From: Pseudomonas taeanensis MS-3 | Lineage (GTDB): Bacteria; Pseudomonadota; Gammaproteobacteria; Pseudomonadales; Pseudomonadaceae | Assembly (NCBI RefSeq): GCF_000498575.2 | Contig: NZ_AWSQ01000002.1 | Span: forward strand, 861,167 to 925,166 | Reading direction: 5' to 3' | DNA: 64,000 nt | Shown here: in pieces, positions 1 to 10,641 of the stretch | Layout: each line of letters starts with the position of its first letter | Position numbering within the stretch: the first letter of the stretch is position 1 | The notes under the pieces: generated by a model | The model's input: the letters and a program-made list of their open reading frames with translations, nothing else | The model's database searches: none | What the model was told of the DNA's origin: nothing | Translations under genes and position numbers: made by a program

Positions 1-18
1 GTCCCGTCCGCTGCGCCA
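1..18 (+). tRNA. 3' end of tRNA-Asp (partial, cut by window edge)
   Basis: The first 18 bases have the form of a tRNA 3' end: the distal T-arm, an acceptor 3' strand CCGCTGC, discriminator G and an encoded CCA. A G discriminator with this T-arm and acceptor fits bacterial tRNA-Asp. The anticodon lies outside the window, so the identity is inferred. A strong terminator follows a few bases later. Confidence 0.7.
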
Positions 19-25
19 TATACGA

Positions 26-57
26 AACCCTCAGGTAGCAATACCTGAGGGTTTTTT
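26..57 (+). terminator. Rho-independent terminator of the tRNA
   Basis: An 11-bp perfect stem (AACCCTCAGGT / ACCTGAGGGTT) with a 6-nt loop runs directly into six T. It lies just past the tRNA CCA end and terminates that transcript. Confidence 0.9.
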
Positions 58-159
58 ATTGTCTGCGATTTATTGTCATCTATCGGTCATCTGCGCTTTT
101 TAAACTCCCTGGACATGCTGGCTATCTGGCCCTGCAGGCTAATCAAAGAGGACCGTCCA

Positions 160-246
160 ATGGATGATTACCAAGAAGAGCTTCTCGAGTACCGTGCACT
201 TGAGCAGGATCTGCCTGAGCCAGTGGAAGACGCCACCGAGTTGTGA
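160..246 (+). CDS. Small acidic protein, 28 aa
   Basis: An ATG with a good AAAGAGGA ribosome binding site 8 nt upstream opens a 28-codon frame ending in TGA. The product begins MDDYQEELLEY and is strongly acidic, with 11 Asp/Glu, no Cys and no membrane segment. It lies between the tRNA terminator and the convergent AraC gene. Good initiation signals and a skewed acidic composition favour a real gene. I recall similar short acidic proteins in pseudomonads but cannot name a family, and no function is inferred. Confidence 0.55.
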   Translation: MDDYQEELLEYRALEQDLPEPVEDATEL

Positions 247-268
247 GAGCGGCCTAAAGGCTGTGTCC

Positions 269-1324
269 TCATGGTGAGTCAGGCGGTTTCGCTGGGTTTC
301 GCTGGGCGCGGCGAAACTCGCCTGGGGTTTGCTGGTTCCAGCGTTTAAAGGCGCGCTGAAAGGCTTCGGCCGAAGAAAATCCGAGCAGGTAGGCAATCTC
401 ACCGAAGGCCAGCTCGGTGTCACGAATATAAGCCATGGCCAGGTCGCGGCGGGTTTCGTTGAGAATGGTGCGGAACTGCGTGCCTTCTTCTGCCAGTTTG
501 CGCCTGAGCGTCCAGGGGGGCAGGTGCAGGCGTGCGGCGACTTCCTGTAAATCGGGCTCGCGTCCATGTAGCAGTGGGCCGAGCAGTTGGATGACTCGTT
601 CGTGCAGGTTGCGGGTGCGAGTCAGCTGTTCCAGCTCTCGCTCGCAGATTTCCAGCAGCTGACGCCAAGTGCTCGGGCAGTGTTCCGGATTGCGCAGGCT
701 GAGCGTGGCCTGGCTCAGGCGCAATTGATTGTGTGCGGCGGCGAACTCCACTGGGCAGCCGAATGACTCTGGGTAATCAGGGGCATAGCTGGGCGCCGGG
801 AATTCAATCTCGACTTTCTCCACGGGCAGGCGCTGTCTGACCAGGCTACCCAGTTGTTGCGTCCAGCTGGCCAGTACCGAGTCGACTACGAAGTGGTTGT
901 AGGCGTTGTAGGGGCTGATCGAATAAAAGCGTAACCAGGCACCCTTGGCGTCTTCGTGCAGGCTAGATTGCCCACGGTAATTGGAGGCGTACAGCGGCTC
1001 GAAACGGGTCAGGGTCCGCGCCGCTTCGCGCACAGTGGGTGCTTGAGCGGCAGTGACGCCCGCCAGTCCGGCTTGGCTTAGGCGACTCTGCTGACCCATG
1101 AGCAAACCCAGGCCGGGTTCAGCGGTTTGCTGAATGGCCGCGTGGCCGAGGCGCATGTAACGCGGGATGGACAGGCGCGCTCTAGGTTCGGCCAAGCGAG
1201 CCGCATCGAGGTCGTACTGGGCAAAAAGTGGCAGCGGGTCTTGGTTGAGGTGGCGCATGGCGTCGGCCAGGCTGTAAACGAAGCCTACCGAGAGATCGCC
1301 GAGGCGAACTCGCTGTGGTTTCAT
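269..1324 (-). CDS. AraC-family transcriptional regulator
   Basis: A 351-aa protein. The N-terminal ~200 residues resemble the arabinose-binding-type effector domain of the larger AraC regulators (OruR/ArgR-like, PF12625 type). The C-terminal ~100 residues carry two helix-turn-helix motifs, the second with the family signature around FGEIAYLLGFSSAEAFQRAF. It acts as a cytoplasmic DNA-binding regulator with unknown ligand. Its ATG overlaps the stop of the upstream nitrilase-fold gene by 4 bp, so the two are co-transcribed. This pair diverges from fadH, so fadH and the pair itself are the likely targets (inference). Confidence 0.9.
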   Translation of the reverse strand: MKPQRVRLGDLSVGFVYSLADAMRHLNQDPLPLFAQYDLDAARLAEPRARLSIPRYMRLGHAAIQQTAEPGLGLLMGQQSRLSQAGLAGVTAAQAPTVREAARTLTRFEPLYASNYRGQSSLHEDAKGAWLRFYSISPYNAYNHFVVDSVLASWTQQLGSLVRQRLPVEKVEIEFPAPSYAPDYPESFGCPVEFAAAHNQLRLSQATLSLRNPEHCPSTWRQLLEICERELEQLTRTRNLHERVIQLLGPLLHGREPDLQEVAARLHLPPWTLRRKLAEEGTQFRTILNETRRDLAMAYIRDTELAFGEIAYLLGFSSAEAFQRAFKRWNQQTPGEFRRAQRNPAKPPDSP

Positions 1325-2265
1325 TTGGGGGCAATCCAGATGTTCAGCAGATGGCTGCCCGGTGCCTGGCTGCCCTGTTGGATTTGCTGGGGGGTCAGCA
1401 GGACTTCACGAGGCGCTCCACCAATCGGCCAGCCCAGTTTTCCGCGGAGGAACAGTGCCGGGCTAGATCCGTCGCTGTCGACCAGACGTAAGAGGCTCTG
1501 CGGGTAACCGGGGCGCCAGTCGCGCTCGACGCTATAGGTCATGTCGCCGACGCTGAGGCGTTGCGGCGCGGTGGTGCCTGGTTGTTGGGGCCAGGGCTCG
1601 TAGTGCGGCTCGCCTTGGATTGTTCCTTCCGGGGAGAAAACCAGGCTGAGCGTGCGCAGTGGGCCATTGCCACTGCGCAGCTGCCCGTCCTTCAGGTGTG
1701 GCTCGGGTAGCAGGATCGAACCCGCCAGCAGAGTGATCTGGTACTCGCGTGCGAGTCCGGAAAACAGTTGCTGGTAATCCTTGGTCATCTGCTCTGCTTT
1801 CATGCGCAGCAGCGCCTCGTCCAGGCGCTCGGCATCAAGGTTCATCAGTAGCGCCTTGACCGCCAGCAGCGGATTGCCGAGCAGCAACCAGTTGCGCACT
1901 TCCTTGCGGTTGAGCGCCCGATAGAACTCGGTCTTTTCGCCGCGCGCCAGCAGCCAGGTGCCGATATGCTCAGGCAGCGCCACCAATGTTCCCGGGCCGA
2001 GCAGGCCGGCTTGCCGGGCATTATCCAATGCGGCAGCAAGCTTCAGGCGCAGGTGCGCCGGGCTTTGGTAGTCCAGCGGGTAGAGTTGCGGGCGGATCAA
2101 TAATAGGTTGCCGCGTGCCTGAGCCGGGGCTGGTTTGCTGATAATGGTGCTGCGCAGGTCGGACAAATAGTGCGCGTCGGGACGTCGCTCGGCCCATATC
2201 AGGAACGCTGTCAGGCAGCCGCTGACTACCACTGTGAAGAGGAGTATCGAGAGTTTACGCATCAT
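1321..2265 (-). CDS. Membrane-anchored nitrilase-fold protein lacking the catalytic Cys
   Basis: A 314-aa protein. An N-terminal hydrophobic segment (residues ~4-24) contains VSGC, which would also pass as a lipobox with Cys17. The body has weak carbon-nitrogen hydrolase features: LVALPEH near residue 95 fits the catalytic Glu strand, and LLAGSILLP fits the following region. Cys17 is the only cysteine in the whole protein, so the nitrilase nucleophile is missing, and the usual catalytic Lys region reads GEPHYEPWP. It may be a pseudoenzyme or a divergent apolipoprotein-acyltransferase-like fold. It forms an operon with the AraC regulator (4-bp overlap). The family call is tentative. Confidence 0.6.
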   Translation of the reverse strand: MMRKLSILLFTVVVSGCLTAFLIWAERRPDAHYLSDLRSTIISKPAPAQARGNLLLIRPQLYPLDYQSPAHLRLKLAAALDNARQAGLLGPGTLVALPEHIGTWLLARGEKTEFYRALNRKEVRNWLLLGNPLLAVKALLMNLDAERLDEALLRMKAEQMTKDYQQLFSGLAREYQITLLAGSILLPEPHLKDGQLRSGNGPLRTLSLVFSPEGTIQGEPHYEPWPQQPGTTAPQRLSVGDMTYSVERDWRPGYPQSLLRLVDSDGSSPALFLRGKLGWPIGGAPREVLLTPQQIQQGSQAPGSHLLNIWIAPK

Positions 2266-2343
2266 GGCTACAGGGTAGGCAGATGAATGATTCTTGCCAA
2301 GCCTTGCTGTTCATTTAGGTTAGCTGTTAGTTATTTATGATCA

Positions 2344-4481
<2,138 letters not shown>

Positions 4482-4495
4482 TAGGAGCGTCGCTC

Positions 4496-4927
4496 ATGTC
4501 TACAGAGTTAACTGTTCAACCTACAGTTGCCGAGGCGCTGGATAAGTGGCATGCGATGCTGCTCGCCGGTGACCTGCGTGCGTTGCCGGAACTGTTGCAC
4601 GCGCAGGCGGTATTTCGTTCACCCATGGCCTTCAAGCCCTACGAGGGGGCGCCGATGGTGTCATTGATCCTCAATACGGTGTTTCAGGTGTTCGAGGGCT
4701 TCGCCTACCATCGCGAGCTGAGCAGTAGCGATGGCTTGAGTGTTGTTCTGGAGTTCAGCGCCAAGGTGGGCGAGCGCGAGTTGAAAGGTATCGACATGAT
4801 TCGCTTCGACGCAGACGGCAAGATTGTCGAATTCGAGGTGATGATCCGGCCGATGAGTGGTCTGCAAGCCCTGGGAGAGGAAATGGGCCGGCGTCTGGCG
4901 CCATTCCTGTCCGCTAAAACCGGCTAG
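4496..4927 (+). CDS. NTF2/SnoaL-like protein
   Basis: A 143-aa single-domain protein of the nuclear transport factor 2-like (SnoaL) cone fold. It has an N-terminal helix (EALDKWHAMLLAGD), a HAQAVFRSPMAF segment and the closing strand pattern IRFDADGKIVEFEVMIRP. Such proteins bind or isomerise small hydrophobic ligands; none can be assigned here. It starts 14 nt after fadH with RBS TAGGAGCG, so it is almost certainly co-transcribed, suggesting a link to acyl-CoA metabolism (inference). Confidence 0.8.
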   Translation: MSTELTVQPTVAEALDKWHAMLLAGDLRALPELLHAQAVFRSPMAFKPYEGAPMVSLILNTVFQVFEGFAYHRELSSSDGLSVVLEFSAKVGERELKGIDMIRFDADGKIVEFEVMIRPMSGLQALGEEMGRRLAPFLSAKTG

Positions 4928-5144
4928 TCCGCTGTACCAAACCCATCACAGTTTCGTTATGCCGCCGGCCTGCTTGGGCTGGTCGGCATGGCGACTGCCA
5001 ACCCAGTCACATTGCTGGCATTGGTTTTTCCCCTAGACTTGCCTGAATAAAGGAGCAGCGCCTGGGCATCAGGTTTAGCCTGTCCTGTCAGGAATGTCAG
5101 CCGACGGAACGGACTACACCCTGTTTTGGCCTAGAGGGAAATCG

Positions 5145-6515
5145 ATGAGCATGCAGAATAAGCCGCAGATTGTTGAGGCCGTGATGTTCTTCAATGAGCG
5201 TGGCGGCATCTGCAAGGAGATGCTATTTCCCGAATTCGAAGCCTTGCTGGATGGTGTGGTAGGCATGCCGGAGTTCGCCGATCAGCAGATGCGCGTGGCT
5301 TTTGTGATGATCAATCCGCGCCTGATGATCCGGGCGGCGGTGTTTTTCTATCTGGATTTCGATGAGAAAGGCGCGCCCGACAAAGGCTGGAATATTCCCT
5401 TACAGCACCTGGCCGAACGCGCTGGGCGTGGCCCCGATCTGGGGGCTGGGCCGATCCGCCTGGCTTGTCGCAGTCAGTGCCCGGTGTCCTGGCATCAAAT
5501 GCACTTGTGGGATCCGAGTTTAGCGCCAGGCAAGAATGACCTGGTGCTGCTGCGCGACGCGGCCAAGCGCAACAAGCTGGGCCTGCTGGTAGAGGAGGAG
5601 AGCGTCCAGGCACTTGCACCAGAGCGTCTGCAGATGGCTTCGGATGACAAGTGGTACGCGCCCGATCCGTCCAAGGAAGGCGCGACCAGGGGCGCCGAAA
5701 AGATGGATCATGAGCACCGCCTGAAAACCGCGCAGTTGATCAAACAGCAGCGTTTGCGTATCAGCAGCCTGAGCCAGCAGCACGAAGAGGAGTTGGCTAA
5801 GTACAAACTGGCCAATGAGGAGCGCAACAATAGTCTCCAGGCGCAGATGCGCGGCCTGCAGCAGGCATTGCGCCAACAGGAAGAACTTAACGCCAACCTC
5901 AAGACGCAGTTGGTCGAACGGGCCGCAAGCCTGCAAGCCTCCCGTGAAGAAATGACCCAGCAGTTGCGGCAACTGGAGCAGCATGGCCGTAGCGAGAGCG
6001 ATGTTCTGCGTATGCAGTTCGAGAACGAGATGCAGGCGAAAATCGCTTCGGCAGTGGTCGAGTACAAAGAGCAAGTAGTCTTGCGTGATGTCGAGTTAGC
6101 CTATCGCAATGAGCAGGAGGCTCAGTCACAGCAGGAAATCGCGCGACTCAAGCGCGAATGCGACGAACTGGCCAGTCAGAGCGGTGAGCAGATTCTTGAG
6201 CGTCTCTCCAGGCTTGGCGTAGTGTTCGTGGTCTATCATCCTGGCGCTGGTCACCTGACTATTCCCTTGCAGGATATTGCCAGCTATCAGGACAACTCCA
6301 TGGCTTATGCAGCGGCCAAGTGTTTCGTTTCCGAGGAGCAATACCGTCATTGGTTGGCGCACTTTCAGCAACCGACTTGCGAGGCCTCACTGACTAGTGG
6401 CGGGCGCTGTGCCATTCCGATCGACCGTGTCGATACCCCCAGCCGCTTTATCCTGGGCGAGTCCAACTGCTGCGCGCGGCATAAGGCCAGTAGTCGTTTG
6501 CGCACTGTCGGCTAA
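5145..6515 (+). CDS. Conserved coiled-coil protein with Cys-containing C-terminus
   Basis: A 456-aa soluble protein with three parts. Residues ~1-190 form a globular region with no recognised fold. Residues ~195-360 are a long heptad-rich, Gln/Glu/Leu-rich coiled coil. The C-terminal ~95 residues hold several Cys and His (CEASLTSGGRCAIPI ... CCARHK) that could bind zinc. There is no signal peptide or membrane helix. The ATG at 5145 is chosen because AGAGGGA sits 5 nt upstream; an in-frame start at 5094 lacks a comparable site. It is followed 3 nt later by the PLP enzyme gene. I do not recognise a family. The architecture suggests an oligomeric scaffold or nucleic-acid-associated protein, but this is speculative. 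Confidence 0.75.
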   Translation: MSMQNKPQIVEAVMFFNERGGICKEMLFPEFEALLDGVVGMPEFADQQMRVAFVMINPRLMIRAAVFFYLDFDEKGAPDKGWNIPLQHLAERAGRGPDLGAGPIRLACRSQCPVSWHQMHLWDPSLAPGKNDLVLLRDAAKRNKLGLLVEEESVQALAPERLQMASDDKWYAPDPSKEGATRGAEKMDHEHRLKTAQLIKQQRLRISSLSQQHEEELAKYKLANEERNNSLQAQMRGLQQALRQQEELNANLKTQLVERAASLQASREEMTQQLRQLEQHGRSESDVLRMQFENEMQAKIASAVVEYKEQVVLRDVELAYRNEQEAQSQQEIARLKRECDELASQSGEQILERLSRLGVVFVVYHPGAGHLTIPLQDIASYQDNSMAYAAAKCFVSEEQYRHWLAHFQQPTCEASLTSGGRCAIPIDRVDTPSRFILGESNCCARHKASSRLRTVG

Positions 6516-6518
6516 ACC

Positions 6519-7487
6519 TTGTCATTAGTCTCGCCCGACTGGACGCTACGGGCACCGCTTGAGCGCATGAACCTCGATTGGCTGACGTCAGCCGGAATTG
6601 AGGTGGCGGTGTTGCGTCTGGACCTGATCGATGCGCTGATCAGTGGCAACAAATGGTTCAAGCTCGCGCCGCATGTGCAGGCGGCCGCCGCTGCCGAGGC
6701 TGATGGCTTGATCAGTCTGGGCGGGGCGCATTCCAATCACTTGCATGCACTGGCCGCCGCGGGGCGGCGTTTCAGTTTCCCAACCGTTGGCTTGTTGCGC
6801 GGCACAGTGCAGGACACGCCGACAGTGCGCGATTTGCTGGCGTTCGGCATGCAGTTGCACTGGCTTGGCTATGGCGGTTATCGCGCCCGACATCAACCGG
6901 GGTTCTGGGATGAGTGGCGTGAGCGTTACCCGACCCTGTATCCGGTGGCTGAGGGCGGCGGGGGGCTGCTAGGCGCACAGGGCTGTGCCGGTCTGGTGCC
7001 GCTGGTGCATGAGCAACTGGTTGCACTTGGTTGGACGGACTATGACGGATGGTGGCTGGCGGTTGGCACGGGTACCACTTTGGCGGGCTTGGTGCTTGGT
7101 GAAGCGGGCGCTCATCCGGTCTATGGCGCCGTGGCAGTACCCGACGATCATGGTGTGGCGCAACAGGTGCGGCGTATTTTGCATCAGGCCGGGATGGCGG
7201 AACATGGCTACCACCTCCTGGACGCTGCACGTGGTGGCTTTGCCAAGGTCGATAGCGAGTTGGCAGAGTTTATCTGGGCGTGCGAAGCAGGTAGCACTGT
7301 GCCTTTGGAGCCGGTCTATACCGGGAAGGCGTTGATGGCATTGCGTCGGCAAGTCGAGGCTGGTTATTTTGCGCGTGGTAGCCGCTTGGTATTCGTCCAT
7401 ACTGGCGGCCTGCAGGGTCGCACCGCAGCACTGCGCAAACATGAGCAGGCGCGTCTTGATCCGGCGGCTGGCGATACCGAGACCTGA
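6519..7487 (+). CDS. PLP-dependent ACC deaminase / D-cysteine desulfhydrase family protein
   Basis: A 322-aa fold-type II PLP enzyme. SGNKWFKL at residues 42-49 holds the Schiff-base lysine (likely K48), GGAHSNHLHALAAAG follows as the substrate loop, and GTGTTLAG forms the phosphate-binding loop. It ends with the family's FVHTGG. Likely activity is deamination of D-cysteine or related amino acids; true ACC deaminase activity cannot be assumed. The start is TTG at 6519, three bases after the preceding stop. The next ATG (6567) would remove the conserved LxxPLExxxLDW start region. Probably co-transcribed with the coiled-coil gene. Confidence 0.85.
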   Translation: MSLVSPDWTLRAPLERMNLDWLTSAGIEVAVLRLDLIDALISGNKWFKLAPHVQAAAAAEADGLISLGGAHSNHLHALAAAGRRFSFPTVGLLRGTVQDTPTVRDLLAFGMQLHWLGYGGYRARHQPGFWDEWRERYPTLYPVAEGGGGLLGAQGCAGLVPLVHEQLVALGWTDYDGWWLAVGTGTTLAGLVLGEAGAHPVYGAVAVPDDHGVAQQVRRILHQAGMAEHGYHLLDAARGGFAKVDSELAEFIWACEAGSTVPLEPVYTGKALMALRRQVEAGYFARGSRLVFVHTGGLQGRTAALRKHEQARLDPAAGDTET

Positions 7488-7508
7488 CCCGCGGAGCCCG
7501 GAAATTTC

Positions 7509-8618
7509 ATGAGTGATCCCCTGAATCCCGAACAGTTACGCAGCCTGACGCCGCTCAATATGCTGTCCGAACAGCAGTGGCGCGAGTTGCGCAGTCAATT
7601 GGTACCGCAACCGGTATTGGCGGGCCAACTGCTTTTTCGTCAAGGCGATCAAGCGCGCCTGACTTACTACCTGTTGGCTGGCGAGTTGTCCTTGCAGGCG
7701 CCCGATGGTCAGCGCGAGTCTGTGCTCGCTGGCAGTGCAGCCAGTTGCCATCCGTTGTCGCCCAGCTTACCGCGCCGGCATGAGGCGCGAGCCTTGACCG
7801 ATGCCAGCGTGCTGACGTTGGACAGTGCGACTCTCAACCGATTACTGACCTGGCGTCTGACGTATCAGGACTTGATCCTGGAGCTTGGTCACCAGGATGA
7901 GGACGTGGAGTGGTTGGAGCGCCTGCTGGACAACCCGTTGTTTGCCAAGGTACCGCCTTCCAATGTGCGTAGCATGCTTGGGCGTTTGCAGCGTCTCGAA
8001 TTGCCAGCAGGTAGCACCGTGTTGCGCGAAGGCGAGGTCGGCGACTGTTGTTATTTTCTCTACAGTGGCCGTGCCGAAGTGATTCGCGGCGCCGGTAGCG
8101 CCCATCAGGTGTTGGCAGAGCTGGAGGTGGGCGCCTGTTTTGGTGAGGAAGCCTTGCTTGCCGACAGTCCGCGCAATGCCACGGTAACCCTGTTGGAAGA
8201 TGGTGTGGTGCTGCGATTGGCCCGTCAGGACTTCTTCGCCTTGCTCAAGGCCCCTGTGGTGGATGAGGTCTCGCTTGGTGAGGCGGCACGCTTACTGGCC
8301 TCCGGCGCACAATGGCTGGATGTGCGGCTGCAGGAGGAGTACCAGCGTGCCCATGCGTTGGAGTCCTTGAATATGCCGTTACAGTTGTTGCGCCTGAAGG
8401 CACGTCTGCTGGATAAGGGGCGGACGTACCTGTGTTACTGCGACAGCGGTAAGCGCAGTACCAATGCGGTGTTTCTGCTGGCGCAGCTGGGCTTCACGGC
8501 CTATGTCTTGCGCGATGGGGTGGACGGTTTGCCGGCGGTGCAGCGCGAAGGACTGCTGTGTGAAAGTGGCTCCGGTTATTTGGCCCGCTCCGGCGGGCGC
8601 GTCGAGCGCAGCCGCTGA
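7509..8618 (+). CDS. Tandem cyclic-nucleotide-binding plus rhodanese protein
   Basis: A 369-aa protein with a first cNMP-binding-like domain (~15-120), a second and better conserved one (~140-255, including FGEEALLADSPRNATV in place of the phosphate-binding cassette), and a C-terminal rhodanese domain (~260-350) with active-site loop CDSGKRS, Cys311. It is soluble, with no DNA-binding domain. It probably couples nucleotide or redox sensing to sulfur or persulfide chemistry (inference). It starts 21 nt after the PLP enzyme with GGAG upstream. If the neighbour is a D-cysteine desulfhydrase releasing sulfide, adjacency to a rhodanese is suggestive. Confidence 0.85.
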   Translation: MSDPLNPEQLRSLTPLNMLSEQQWRELRSQLVPQPVLAGQLLFRQGDQARLTYYLLAGELSLQAPDGQRESVLAGSAASCHPLSPSLPRRHEARALTDASVLTLDSATLNRLLTWRLTYQDLILELGHQDEDVEWLERLLDNPLFAKVPPSNVRSMLGRLQRLELPAGSTVLREGEVGDCCYFLYSGRAEVIRGAGSAHQVLAELEVGACFGEEALLADSPRNATVTLLEDGVVLRLARQDFFALLKAPVVDEVSLGEAARLLASGAQWLDVRLQEEYQRAHALESLNMPLQLLRLKARLLDKGRTYLCYCDSGKRSTNAVFLLAQLGFTAYVLRDGVDGLPAVQREGLLCESGSGYLARSGGRVERSR

Positions 8619-8697
8619 CTTCCGTCGGGCGTCAGGATGCTTTGCGAGCGGCAGGCGATAGGCCTTTAGCTCGAAGACCGAGAGCTGTTGTGGACGA

Positions 8698-9645
8698 TTA
8701 TTCCTCAGCCAGCGCAGGCCACTCATCGCCGACCAGAAAAACGCGTTCAGCCTCGTGCCAGTCGCCCTGCGGGCCGCTCTCCAGCCTGACCAGCAATTGC
8801 GCATTGGCCTGTGGCTGCAGGGCAGCGAACCAGTCCTTCAATTTTGCGTTTGACCATAGATCGTCTACCGCAACTCGCGCGGGTGCGAGCCAGGCATTAC
8901 GTGGCAAAGGTTGCCAGCAACCGTCGGCACTCTGTTGGGTCAGGCTCGGCCAATCGCGCTGGTGCAGCCAGCGGCCTTTTAAATGCCGCGGGTTAGCCCC
9001 CAGTGGTGAGACGCAGCAGTTCGACCAGGGGTAGAACAGATAACCGCCGAGCCAGAGTGCCGCCTGAGCATGCACCAGGTCCAGCTCGGCCAGGGCCGCG
9101 CGCGCTTCGCCGCGGGCGGACAGCGGAAGTTGATGCTGACTCAGGTGGTCGAGCTTGATATCCAGGCGGTCCAGGCTGCCGGGGCCGAGCCAGTGCGCAG
9201 GCTGTTCGCCGCTATCCTGCTCGGGGCCGAGATAAAACTTGATCGCCAGCTCCAGGTGGTGAGTGCCTTCGTCATCGCGCAGCAGTAAATCCAGCTCACC
9301 CAGGGTATGCCCGCTCAGGCGGATCGGCAGATTGGCTGCGAGCAGTTCGATGTCCGGTGCGGCGCGCAAGGCGAACTGCCAGAGGCGTTCGTAATACAGG
9401 CCCAGACGGCGTACCGAGCTTCGCGCCAACCAGGACACCAGACTGCTACTGTCGTGGTCGAGCTGCAGCAGCCAGTCGGCCAGTGCTCCCGGGTGGCGAG
9501 CCCAATGGCTGGCACTGAACGGGTGGCGTTGCGGCCAGGGGGTGGTGCTCAGCAGCGGCTGCGAAAGCAGCACCCAGGCCAAGTCCCGCACTACAGGTTG
9601 GCGCAATTGCTGGGGCAGGTCGGCGAGCGAGGTGAAAGGTGTCAT
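8698..9645 (-). CDS. DUF1853 family protein
   Basis: A 315-aa soluble protein matching DUF1853 as I know it: a conserved SVRRLGLYYERLWQF helix followed by GELDLLL and LELAIKFYLG. The spaced acidic residues and Lys (E..D...E.AIK) resemble a PD-(D/E)XK nuclease core, but nuclease activity is inference only. It is convergent with the rhodanese gene and divergent from nadK, with about 105 bp between the starts. Confidence 0.75.
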   Translation of the reverse strand: MTPFTSLADLPQQLRQPVVRDLAWVLLSQPLLSTTPWPQRHPFSASHWARHPGALADWLLQLDHDSSSLVSWLARSSVRRLGLYYERLWQFALRAAPDIELLAANLPIRLSGHTLGELDLLLRDDEGTHHLELAIKFYLGPEQDSGEQPAHWLGPGSLDRLDIKLDHLSQHQLPLSARGEARAALAELDLVHAQAALWLGGYLFYPWSNCCVSPLGANPRHLKGRWLHQRDWPSLTQQSADGCWQPLPRNAWLAPARVAVDDLWSNAKLKDWFAALQPQANAQLLVRLESGPQGDWHEAERVFLVGDEWPALAEE

Positions 9646-9686
9646 GTTGTCGAGAATAGCGCTTAATTTTCAGTAAAGGCTCAAGT

Positions 9687-9716
9687 TTGCCGCTGTTGCC
9701 AGCTTTCGCCCATAAT
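9687..9716 (+). promoter_or_regulatory. Putative nadK promoter
   Basis: TTGCCG (9687-9692) and CATAAT (9711-9716) are separated by 18 nt, a plausible sigma70 promoter 35 bp before the nadK start and pointing away from the divergent DUF1853 gene. Confidence 0.45.
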
Positions 9717-9750
9717 CGAGCCCTCTAGATTCAGCGTTTGCGGGAGCACC

Positions 9751-10641
9751 ATGGAGCAGTTTCGTAATATCGGCATTATCGGTCGCCTCGGCAGTACCCA
9801 GGTGCTCGACACCATCCGCCGGCTGAAGAACTTTCTGCTCGACCGCCACCTGCATGTGATTCTCGAGGACACCATTGCTGAGGTGTTGCCCGGCCATGGT
9901 CTGCAAACGTCCTCACGGAAGATTCTCGGCGAGGTCTGCGATCTGGTGATTGTGGTGGGTGGTGATGGCAGTCTGCTTGGTGCCGCGCGGGCACTGGCCC
10001 GCAGCAAAGTGCCGGTGCTCGGTGTCAATCGCGGTAATTTGGGCTTTCTCACCGACATTCGTCCAGATGAGCTGGAGCAGAAAGTCGCCGAGGTGCTGGA
10101 AGGCAACTACCTGACCGAAAACCGCTTTTTGCTGGAAGCGGAAGTGCGCAGGCATGGCGAGGCTATCGGCCAGGGCGATGCGCTCAACGATGTGGTGCTG
10201 CACCCGGGTAAGTCGACGCGGATGATTGAGTTCGAGCTGTATATCGATGGTCAGTTCGTCTGCAGTCAGAAGGCCGACGGTCTGATCGTCGCTACGCCGA
10301 CCGGCTCTACCGCTTATGCGTTGTCTGCCGGCGGACCGATCATGCACCCCAAGCTGGATGCCATCGTCATCGTGCCGATGTACCCGCATACGCTGTCCAG
10401 CCGGCCAATCGTGGTGGATGGCAATAGCGAGTTGAAAATTGTCGTGTCCAAGGACATGTCGATCTATCCGCAGGTCTCCTGCGATGGGCAAAACCACTTC
10501 ACCTGCGCGCCTGGCGACACCATCACGGTGCGCAAGAAACCGCAGAAGCTCTGCCTGATTCATCCGCTCGATCACAACTACTACGAAATCTGTCGTACCA
10601 AGTTGGGCTGGGGCAGTCGGCTCGGTGGCGGAGGGGCATGA
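9751..10641 (+). CDS. nadK: NAD kinase
   Basis: A 296-aa enzyme that phosphorylates NAD to NADP, the only de novo NADP source. The GGDGS motif at residues 70-74 gives catalytic Asp72. NE/D-type substrate loop ALNDVVLHPG and the glycine-rich segment ATPTGSTAYALSAGGP are intact. Length is normal for gammaproteobacteria. It heads a likely operon, since its stop overlaps the phosphoesterase start by 4 bp and the rhomboid gene overlaps in turn. Confidence 0.97.
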   Translation: MEQFRNIGIIGRLGSTQVLDTIRRLKNFLLDRHLHVILEDTIAEVLPGHGLQTSSRKILGEVCDLVIVVGGDGSLLGAARALARSKVPVLGVNRGNLGFLTDIRPDELEQKVAEVLEGNYLTENRFLLEAEVRRHGEAIGQGDALNDVVLHPGKSTRMIEFELYIDGQFVCSQKADGLIVATPTGSTAYALSAGGPIMHPKLDAIVIVPMYPHTLSSRPIVVDGNSELKIVVSKDMSIYPQVSCDGQNHFTCAPGDTITVRKKPQKLCLIHPLDHNYYEICRTKLGWGSRLGGGGA

